Origin: JAWLAT01 sp041395325
GTDB taxonomy: Bacteria; Pseudomonadota; Gammaproteobacteria; Xanthomonadales; SZUA-5
Assembly (NCBI GenBank): GCA_041395325.1
Contig: JAWLAT010000015.1
Span: 48,459 to 112,458 of the forward strand
DNA length: 64,000 nucleotides
Direction: 5' to 3'
Shown here: piece by piece, positions 58,301 through 64,000 of the stretch
Position numbering within the stretch: position 1 is the first letter of the stretch
Layout of the letters: every line of letters begins with the position of its first letter
Notes under the pieces: generated by a model
What the model was told of the DNA's origin: nothing
What the model saw: the letters and a program-made list of their open reading frames with translations, nothing else
Database searches by the model: none
Position numbers and translations under genes: made by a program

Positions 58301-58988
58301 CCCGGGCGATACCGTCGACGGCTGGCAGACCGAGCAGGCCGAAGCCTGTATCCAGACGGTCTGGTTGCAGGCCGCTGCACCCTGGTGTCGGGCCGTGCGC
58401 GACGGCCGTATCCGCTCGCGTGTTGCGGTCACGAACGCCGCCATCCTCGACGCCATCGCCGCCCGTCCAGGTGGGCGATTGCTGGATCTGGGCTGCGGAG
58501 AAGGCTGGCTGCTGCGCGCGCTGAGCGGCAATCCGGTCTGGCGCGAACGCATCGGCGTGGATGCCTCCCCTGAACTCGTGGCACTGGCGCAGTCGGCCGG
58601 CGGGGGACGATTCCTCTGCGGCAGCTACGGTGCGTTGTCCAGCGCCAATCTGGGCCGTTTCGACCTGATCGTGGCCAACTTTTCGCTGTTGGGTGAAACC
58701 TCCTCGCAGGCTGCCCTGTGCGATGCCAGCGCGTTGCTCGGTCCAGGTGGTGAGCTGCTGATCCAGACGTTGCCGCCAGCGAACAGGCAGGGATGGCAAT
58801 CTGGTTCCTGGCAAGGCTGCGGCGAAGGCTTTGGACCGGCGGCGCCCTGGTTTGCGCGGACACTGGATGGCTGGCGCAGCGATCTGCAGTCCGCGGGTCT
58901 CCGCCTGCACCGAGCGCAAATCCATCTGGATCCGGCCTCCGGCCAAGCGCTCTCGCTGTTGCTGACGGCAATGCCAACCGACGATTGA
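58284..58988 (+). CDS. Class I SAM-dependent methyltransferase
   Basis: About 234 residues with the SAM motif RLLDLGCGEGWLLRAL, an acidic residue in GVDASPEL and FDLIVANFSLLGE. The substrate is not recognisable. Start uncertain: GTG at 58284 gives a 17-base overlap with ubiE; GTG at 58263 is also open. No strong ribosome site is seen. The protein is probably translated together with UbiE. Confidence 0.8.
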   Translation: MAGTSDPGDTVDGWQTEQAEACIQTVWLQAAAPWCRAVRDGRIRSRVAVTNAAILDAIAARPGGRLLDLGCGEGWLLRALSGNPVWRERIGVDASPELVALAQSAGGGRFLCGSYGALSSANLGRFDLIVANFSLLGETSSQAALCDASALLGPGGELLIQTLPPANRQGWQSGSWQGCGEGFGPAAPWFARTLDGWRSDLQSAGLRLHRAQIHLDPASGQALSLLLTAMPTDD

Positions 58989-59020
58989 CCCTCGGCCACC
59001 CGGTCTGCTCAGAACCCGAA

Positions 59021-59263
59021 TCAGCCTGCGACTGGATCCGGCGGCAACTGCAGAAACCAACCCGGATCAGCCAGTCGCTCCAACACGGTCGCACTGTCGA
59101 CGCGGGCCAGTTTGCGCGTGGGTTGCAGGTCCAGTTGCATGACTTCGGCCAATGTGCCCAGGCGCTGGCGCAAGGCATCCGGTAGATCGCTGGTCGACAG
59201 ATCCGCGCGCAGGTACAGATAGGTGTCGGCGCGCGCAGCGCAGCGGTAGACGAGGCAATTCAT
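59021..59263 (-). CDS. ycgL: YcgL-domain protein
   Basis: 80 residues with the YcgL pattern: MNCLVYRCAARADTYLYLR at the N-terminus and PGWFLQLPPDP at the C-terminus, with the length expected for the family. Function unknown. The ATG overlaps the stop of the HD-domain gene as ATGA, indicating coupled expression. Not related to the COG3541 nucleotidyltransferases, which share the old name YcgL. Confidence 0.9.
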   Translation of the reverse strand: MNCLVYRCAARADTYLYLRADLSTSDLPDALRQRLGTLAEVMQLDLQPTRKLARVDSATVLERLADPGWFLQLPPDPVAG

Positions 59264-59787
59264 GGCTTGCGCGCGCAGGTCCGATCAAAGACGGCTTCGA
59301 GCGCCGGATGCACGCCACGCACGCCGGCAATGACCTCCGCGGCCCAATCGAAGTACTCACGCTGCCGCTGCAGCGGCCAGCCTTGCGGCGGATGCTCGGC
59401 AATATCGCGCAGGTTGCAGATCTTGTCGGCCAGCTTGACCAGTTGTGCGGCTCTGGAGATGTGCGGTGCGTGGGCGACCTGCTGGCGCTTGCGCTCGGCC
59501 TTCGGCAGCGCCTTGTCGTCGGTGACTTCATCGACGACTTCGGCGATGTCCTGACCGAAGGCTTCGGTCAGCTCTGCCAGCGTCGTGTCGGTGTCCTCGA
59601 CGGTGTCATGCAACAGTGCCGCGGCCAGCACCACCGGATCGGCAATCTGGCCTTCTTCGGCCAACACCCGCGCGAGCGCCAGTGGATGGTTGATGTAGGG
59701 CGACGCCGCAGCATCCTTGCGGCGCTGATCGCGATGCTTGTGCGCAGCGAAGCTCGCCGCGCGCAGGATCAAGGTGAGATCGGACAT
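59260..59787 (-). CDS. HD-domain hydrolase (MESH1 / RelA-SpoT hydrolase-like)
   Basis: 175 residues from MSDLTLILRAASFAAHKHRD. The signature LLHDTVEDTDTT (metal His-Asp plus Glu-Asp) and INHPLALARVL, then VKLADKICNLRDI, match the (p)ppGpp hydrolase type of HD domain seen in MESH1 and SpoT. It could hydrolyse (p)ppGpp or another nucleotide; no synthetase domain is attached. Overlaps ycgL by four bases. Confidence 0.85.
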   Translation of the reverse strand: MSDLTLILRAASFAAHKHRDQRRKDAAASPYINHPLALARVLAEEGQIADPVVLAAALLHDTVEDTDTTLAELTEAFGQDIAEVVDEVTDDKALPKAERKRQQVAHAPHISRAAQLVKLADKICNLRDIAEHPPQGWPLQRQREYFDWAAEVIAGVRGVHPALEAVFDRTCARKP

Positions 59788-59868
59788 GTCGGGCTCCGCA
59801 CCGGGCCCTCCCGCCGACGTTGGCAGGACGAGCCGGATCAACCCTGATGGTACGCGGCTGGCCCGCAC

Positions 59869-60306
59869 TCAGCCATCACCGGCCTGTCCGAGCCAGCGGG
59901 CGAAACTCCACTGGTAGCCGTCGATATCGCGCACGCAACACATGCGATCGCCCCAGAACTGGTCGCTGGGCGGCACCACGACATGGGCACCCGCCTCGAC
60001 GGCCTGGGCGAACACCGCATCGGGATCATCGCAATAGACGTAGAAGGTTTGCGGCGGTTCGATGCCCAGTGTCCTCGGCGCCTTGGCGGTGCTGCCGAAC
60101 GCGCCCTCGGGCGAAAACATCGCCACGATGTGATCGCGATAGACCAGTTCGCAATGCTCCGGCTGGCCGGCCTCATCACGGGCAATCTGCCCTGCCTGGA
60201 AACCAAAGGCTTCCTGGTAGAAGCGCAGGCTCTGCAGCGCATCGCGCACGGTCAGATACGGCATCAGCCAGGGCGCCCGGGGCGCCCGCGGATCGGTGTC
60301 ACTCAT
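59869..60306 (-). CDS. VOC/glyoxalase-superfamily protein (PhnB-like)
   Basis: 145 residues. PYLTVRDALQSLRFYQEAFGF and the final CVRDIDGYQWSFARW are the two beta-alpha-beta-beta-beta halves of the glyoxalase/bleomycin-resistance superfamily. The specific function cannot be told from sequence; members include antibiotic-binding proteins and dioxygenases. Confidence 0.85.
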   Translation of the reverse strand: MSDTDPRAPRAPWLMPYLTVRDALQSLRFYQEAFGFQAGQIARDEAGQPEHCELVYRDHIVAMFSPEGAFGSTAKAPRTLGIEPPQTFYVYCDDPDAVFAQAVEAGAHVVVPPSDQFWGDRMCCVRDIDGYQWSFARWLGQAGDG

Positions 60307-60432
60307 GGCAGTTCCCCTGTCTGCCCGGGACGAAGCGACCAGATTAGTGTCGTTCAGTCCTCATCGCCCGTCCTGCCGGACTGGCGGTCGTCCAGAGGCG
60401 ACCACAGCATCATGGCCGCCCTGGCGCAGTGC

Positions 60433-61185
60433 TCAATTGGTCTGTGCTGGTCCCAGATCCTTCTGCACCGGCTCGCTGGACACATCGGCCGCGGCCTGGG
60501 TCTCCGGCGTTCGGATGCCAAGTTCCATCTCCATCCGCTTGAGGGCGTCCTCGGCCATGGCCGACTCCATCCGTTCCTCGGCCTCGATGTCGGCAATGCC
60601 CTTTTGCGACAAATCGGAGGAGACCCTGACCGCGCCTCGATTGCGGTCGATCCGGTCCTGCACCACCGATTCCAGCTGGCCGAAATCGGTCGTGACGTTG
60701 AAGTCGAATTGCTCGGCCAGCTTGGTGATTTCGGCTTCGGCCTCGCTCATCTTCAAATCGGCTTCGTATTTCTGGATGCGATCCTTGACCTCACCCAGCT
60801 TCTTGGTGGCGTGTTGGATCTTGCGCAGGTTGTTGTCGTAGGCCTTCTCATGCAGATCCAGCTGCTCCTGGTTGGCGGCCAGATCCTTGCGGGTCTTTTC
60901 CAGTTCCAAGGCGAACTTGGCCGCGGTCTCGCGATCTCCGGCCTTCAGATAGGCCTTGGCCTGCGCTTCCAGCTTGTTGACATGATCAGTGCCGTTGCGA
61001 ACCTGTCGCGACACCTTCTCGACCAGGCCGCGATACATCTCCAGCCCCTGGCGACCTTCCTTGAGTTCTTCCACCGAGCGGTCGTACTCGTAGCGCATCT
61101 GGGCGATCGGGTCGGCCTCCCAGAAGAAATTGGCCAGCTTGTTCAGCTGTGCCCGGAATGCCGCCCACATCTTGCCGAAGATCAT
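60433..61185 (-). CDS. pspA: PspA/IM30-family membrane-stress protein
   Basis: 250 residues from MIFGKMWAAFRAQLNKLANF, preceded by GGAG. The protein is almost entirely charged coiled coil (VEELKEGRQGLEMYRGLVEK, then AYDNNLRKIQHATKKLGEV), the IM30/PspA pattern, with an acidic, less ordered C-terminal tail. PspA-type proteins bind stressed inner membrane and form ESCRT-III-like polymers. No pspF or pspBC is nearby; its regulation is unknown. Lies directly downstream of the GRASF-motif protein. Confidence 0.9.
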   Translation of the reverse strand: MIFGKMWAAFRAQLNKLANFFWEADPIAQMRYEYDRSVEELKEGRQGLEMYRGLVEKVSRQVRNGTDHVNKLEAQAKAYLKAGDRETAAKFALELEKTRKDLAANQEQLDLHEKAYDNNLRKIQHATKKLGEVKDRIQKYEADLKMSEAEAEITKLAEQFDFNVTTDFGQLESVVQDRIDRNRGAVRVSSDLSQKGIADIEAEERMESAMAEDALKRMEMELGIRTPETQAAADVSSEPVQKDLGPAQTN

Positions 61186-61261
61186 CGTCTGCTCCGCTGG
61201 TTGATGCGCAAGAAACACCGATTATGGCCCAGGCTGGCGGGCGGCCCAAGTGGCGCCAGAT

Positions 61262-62599
61262 TCAGTCAGGGGGGCGGTCGCCGCGTTCAAAGTCGATCCC
61301 TTCGGGCTCGTCCGGCTCATCGGGACCGGGCTGGTCATCCGGCAGCAGGAAGCTGGCCCGACCGAAGGCAGTGGCCTTGGCCGGTGCCGGATCGGCTGGC
61401 GAAGGATCGACCACATCCGGCACGTTGAAAACGGCGCGACCACTGACCGCCGTCGTCGTCTGCTCCGCCTCCAGTTCAAACTTGGCCGCTTTGGCTGCCC
61501 AGGGATCGACCTCTGCTGGCAAGTCCGTGGACGGCGGCGCCGGCGCTGGCGGCGCCGATTCCACAGCGCTCGCAGACGTTGGCTGAGTCGTTTCAGGGTC
61601 GGTGGGCAGGTCTTCTTCGGGCAACGCAAAGCTGGCGCGCCCAGCCGAGTCCGCGGGAGGTGAAGGCGCGTCGTCGGGCAGGCTGAAGCTGGCCCGTCCG
61701 GTGCTCACCGGGGTCGCCGGCACATCATCCGGCAACGCGAAACTGGCCCGACCGGTGGGTGCACCCGGCGGTGGTTTGGCTACGATAGGCGCGACCGGGG
61801 TCGGCAAGGGCTCGGCACTGTCGGCCTCGGCCGGTTTCGGTGGTTCCTCGGGAGCAGCAAAACTGGCGCGCCCGGTCGGTGCCGGCGGTTCGTCCGGCAG
61901 GGCGAAGCTGGCACGGCCTGTCACCTTGGGTGGTTCATCGGCCACGACGAAGCTGGCCCGACCGCTGGGGATCTCGGCCGCCGGGGCTCCGAAGCTGGCA
62001 CGTTCTGCGCCGATCGCATCGTCGGCTTCGGCCAACTCCGCCTCGACCGCCACCGGCTCGTCGGCCAGTGCAGCGAATTCGGTCGCTTCCTGCGGCTCCA
62101 GGGGCGTACCGCTCTCCATGAACACGCTCGGGATGGGCTTTTCCGCGACCGGCTCGCGCTGAGTCAATGACAGCGAAGCGGCCCGCGCCAGCAAACCCTT
62201 GATGCCGTCGAGCCAGCGCATCGAGGCCGGCGGCAATGGCGCGGGCCCCTGTGCGGGGCCGGCTTCGGGACGTCGGCCGCCACTTTCCTTCTCGACCTGC
62301 TTGACCGCCTCCACGGCAAACCGATCCCAACGCAGGAAATGCGCATCGGGCACCAGCACCCATTCCATCGACGGACCTTCGCGACCCAAGGGATCCCAGA
62401 ACTTGGCGCCGGCCAGCGCGAGGGCCTGCAGCCGCACACGTCCGCGGAGCTTGAAAGCGGCGAAGTTCTGATGGAAGTACAGGAAGGCGTGACCGCGCAC
62501 CGTCGCACAGGGCTTGCCATACAGATTGGCCACGCTCGCGCCATGCGAACGGACCATGTACTCACAAATCGTGTCAAAGCGCGTTCGCGCGTTGGCCAT
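61262..62599 (-). CDS. TfoX-N-like domain protein with nine GRASF-type motifs
   Basis: 445 residues from MANARTRFDTICEYMVRSHG. The first roughly 105 residues resemble a TfoX N-terminal / YjbR-like alpha-beta domain (LYGKPCATVRGHAFLYF, FAAFKLRGRVRL). The remainder is disordered, Pro/Ala/Glu-rich and contains nine copies of a motif close to GRASFALPDDxP, including GRASFVVADEPP, GRASFSLPDDAP, GRAVFNVPDVV and GRASFLLPDDQP. No signal peptide or membrane helix. It is divergent from sufR and 76 bases upstream of pspA on the same strand, so probably in one transcript with it. Function unknown. Confidence 0.8.
   Translation of the reverse strand: MANARTRFDTICEYMVRSHGASVANLYGKPCATVRGHAFLYFHQNFAAFKLRGRVRLQALALAGAKFWDPLGREGPSMEWVLVPDAHFLRWDRFAVEAVKQVEKESGGRRPEAGPAQGPAPLPPASMRWLDGIKGLLARAASLSLTQREPVAEKPIPSVFMESGTPLEPQEATEFAALADEPVAVEAELAEADDAIGAERASFGAPAAEIPSGRASFVVADEPPKVTGRASFALPDEPPAPTGRASFAAPEEPPKPAEADSAEPLPTPVAPIVAKPPPGAPTGRASFALPDDVPATPVSTGRASFSLPDDAPSPPADSAGRASFALPEEDLPTDPETTQPTSASAVESAPPAPAPPSTDLPAEVDPWAAKAAKFELEAEQTTTAVSGRAVFNVPDVVDPSPADPAPAKATAFGRASFLLPDDQPGPDEPDEPEGIDFERGDRPPD
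61320..62015 (-). repeat. Array of nine GRASF-type peptide motifs
   Basis: Motif order from the N-terminus: ERASF, GRASFVVADEPP, GRASFALPDEPP, GRASFAAPEEPP, GRASFALPDDVP, GRASFSLPDDAP, GRASFALPEEDLP, GRAVFNVPDVVDP, GRASFLLPDDQP. Spacers are variable Pro/Ala/Thr/Glu linkers, which suggests independent docking sites, not a folded repeat. Confidence 0.85.
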
Positions 62600-62769
62600 C
62601 GACCGCCTCCCCGGTGACCCTGCAATGCTCGCATGCGGCGCCGGTTCCGACCATGCCGAGTGGCCGGAGTCGGTGACGTGCGCCACATCAGCATTATCGC
62701 ATTTGCAAGACAACGTGACTCGGGTGCCGGGTGGGACACGACGGGCTCCTTGAGGCAACGATCTGAATT

Positions 62770-62789
62770 GGGTACCATTTAAGTCCTAT
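62770..62789 (+). promoter_or_regulatory. Possible Fe-S regulator operator upstream of sufR
   Basis: GGGTACCATTTAAGTCCTAT, read on the other strand, begins ATAGGACT followed by an AT centre, which partly resembles the Rrf2/IscR type 1 site (ATASYYGACT...). It lies 20 bases before the sufR start, where autoregulation would act. The right half matches poorly. Confidence 0.35.
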
Positions 62790-62808
62790 ATCGCAGCAAT
62801 ACTCGTTC

Positions 62809-63291
62809 ATGTTTCGCCTGAACAAGCTCACCGACTACGCCACCGTGTTGATGACGCTGCTGGCCGAACAGCCAGACCGATTGCGCGGCGCGAGTGACAT
62901 CGCCGAGGCCGCACAACTGGAGGCGCCGACGGTTGCCAAGCTCCTCAAGCTGCTCTCGCGTGCCGGCCTGCTGGATTCGGTTCGTGGCGCGCGTGGCGGC
63001 TACAAGCTTGCACGGTCGCCGGACACCATCACGGTGGCCGACATCATCACGGCGATCGACGGTCCCTTCGCGATGACTGAATGCGGCCTTCATCATGGTC
63101 AGTGCCACCATGAATCGCACTGTCAGGTGCGCGGCAACTGGCGCAAGATCGGACTGGCCATCGAATCTGCATTGCGCTCGGTCACGCTGATCGACATGGT
63201 GGCGCCGGCCTTGGGCTGGACGCCGAAGATCACGGTCGAACGACGCGAGCCCCGGCGGCTGCAGATCGACCTGCAAGTGGAATGTTCCTGA
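62809..63291 (+). CDS. sufR: Rrf2-family SUF system regulator
   Basis: 160 residues. Winged-helix start MFRLNKLTDYATVLMTLLAE, recognition segment APTVAKLLKLLSRAGLLDSV, the Rrf2 wing RGARGGYKLARSP, and the three cysteines in ECGLHHGQCHHESHC that would bind an Fe-S cluster. Its TGATG overlap with sufB shows that it heads the SUF operon and probably represses it when cluster-loaded. Confidence 0.93.
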   Translation: MFRLNKLTDYATVLMTLLAEQPDRLRGASDIAEAAQLEAPTVAKLLKLLSRAGLLDSVRGARGGYKLARSPDTITVADIITAIDGPFAMTECGLHHGQCHHESHCQVRGNWRKIGLAIESALRSVTLIDMVAPALGWTPKITVERREPRRLQIDLQVECS

Positions 63292-64000
63292 TGAATACCG
63301 AGACCCTGGCATCGCCGCCAGTCGATACGCCCGAGGCGATTGCGGCCCATCTGCGCCGCCGCTACGAAGCCGGCTTCGTCACCGACATCGAGTCGGAGAT
63401 CGTGCCGCCGGGCTTGAATGAGGAAGTGATCCGACTGATTTCGGCCAAGAAGTCCGAACCGGCCTGGCTGACCGAATGGCGGCTGGAGGCCTATCGTCGC
63501 TGGCTGCAGCTGACCCCACCCGACTGGGCCAAGCTGCAGATCGCGCCGATCGATTTCCAGGCCATCAGTTACTTCGCCGCGCCGAAGAAGGATCGCCCGC
63601 AGTCGCTCGATGAGGTCGATCCCAAGCTGCTGGAGACCTTCGACAAGCTCGGCGTGCCGCTGCACGAACGCGCTCGTCTGGCCGGTGTCGCCGTCGACGC
63701 CGTGTTTGACTCGGTCTCGGTGGGGACGACCTTCCAGAAGGAGTTGCGCGAAGCCGGCGTGATCTTCTGCAGCTTCTCCGAAGCGGCGCGCGAGCACCCG
63801 GAACTGGTGCGCAAGTACCTGGGCAGTGTGGTGCCGGCGCAGGACAACTATTTCGCGGCGCTGAACTCGGCCGTTTTTTCCGACGGCAGCTTCGTGTTCA
63901 TTCCCAAGGGCGTGCGCTGCCCGATGGAGCTGTCGACCTATTTCCGCATCAACGCCCGCGACACCGGCCAGTTCGAACGCACCCTGATCATCGCCGAGGA
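63291..64000 (+). CDS. sufB: Fe-S cluster assembly scaffold SufB, N-terminal part
   Basis: 236 codons are visible before the window ends. The SufB pattern includes VPPGLNEEVIRLISAKKSEP, DFQAISYFAAPKK, FDSVSVGTTFQKELREAGVIF and FSDGSFVFIPKGVRCPMELS. SufB is the core of the SufBC2D scaffold for [4Fe-4S] assembly. It begins one base before the sufR stop ends. The catalytic C-terminal half is beyond the window. Confidence 0.97.
   Translation, partial: MNTETLASPPVDTPEAIAAHLRRRYEAGFVTDIESEIVPPGLNEEVIRLISAKKSEPAWLTEWRLEAYRRWLQLTPPDWAKLQIAPIDFQAISYFAAPKKDRPQSLDEVDPKLLETFDKLGVPLHERARLAGVAVDAVFDSVSVGTTFQKELREAGVIFCSFSEAAREHPELVRKYLGSVVPAQDNYFAALNSAVFSDGSFVFIPKGVRCPMELSTYFRINARDTGQFERTLIIAE

Overview
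The window is chromosomal DNA of a high-GC gammaproteobacterium. The complete Tol-Pal cluster in the order ruvB-ybgC-tolQRAB-pal-cpoB-queE, the divergent bamD / rluD-pgeF block, fadE with an N-terminal membrane segment, and a SUF operon led by an Rrf2 regulator all fit this class. Secreted proteins ending in a DGFE motif and the overall gene mix suggest the order Lysobacterales (Xanthomonadales). That order-level assignment is inference; no species is proposed.

Layout. 1-1326: start of the F1Fo ATP synthase operon on the minus strand (atpI-atpB-atpE). 1489-4105: an unrecognised Trp-rich protein, then two translationally coupled RlaP-type nucleotidyltransferases. 4319-12964: one giant secreted protein (2,881 aa) with DUF11-like and SdrD_B-like domains, eight tandem GEVED units and an IPTL-CTERM-like tail. 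13195-16328: ampG-like permease, a REP-associated transposase with three REP-type palindromes, and exonuclease III. 16402-19144: AraC regulator divergent from an AhpD-like protein and a thioredoxin, then a short-chain dehydrogenase. 19190-20736: a 1.5-kb island in tRNA-Arg(CCG), flanked by 40-bp direct repeats and carrying only a Fic protein. 20833-30207: S41 protease, RarD, TrmL, a lipoprotein, FadE, BamD, RluD and PgeF. 30413-35749: a complete rRNA operon on the minus strand (16S, tRNA-Ile, tRNA-Ala, 23S, 5S) with promoter, processing stems and terminator. 35793-42795: queE, Tol-Pal and ruvB. 42958-48780: two secreted beta-helix proteins with a shared C-terminal motif, around rimO, a lower-GC ankyrin-like gene and a DUF1801 gene. 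48798-56988: a GAF/SpoIIE phosphatase, a pair of partly degenerate amidohydrolases, and a frameshifted GAF histidine kinase. 57144-61185: DUF971 protein, ubiE, a methyltransferase, ycgL, an HD hydrolase, a VOC protein and PspA. 61262-62599: a protein with nine GRASF-type motifs. 62809-64000: sufR-like regulator and the start of sufB.

Most of the window is housekeeping: envelope integrity (Tol-Pal, BamD, PspA, AmpG, PgeF), translation and RNA modification (rRNA, TrmL, RluD, RimO, QueE), DNA repair (RuvB, XthA), respiration (ATP synthase, UbiE) and Fe-S assembly. The accessory or poorly explained parts are the giant GEVED protein, the GRASF-motif protein beside PspA, the Fic island, the RlaP pair, the REP/RAYT locus, the DGFE-tailed beta-helix proteins and the ankyrin gene overlapping rimO. 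I see no CRISPR array, prophage or insertion sequence other than the RAYT gene.
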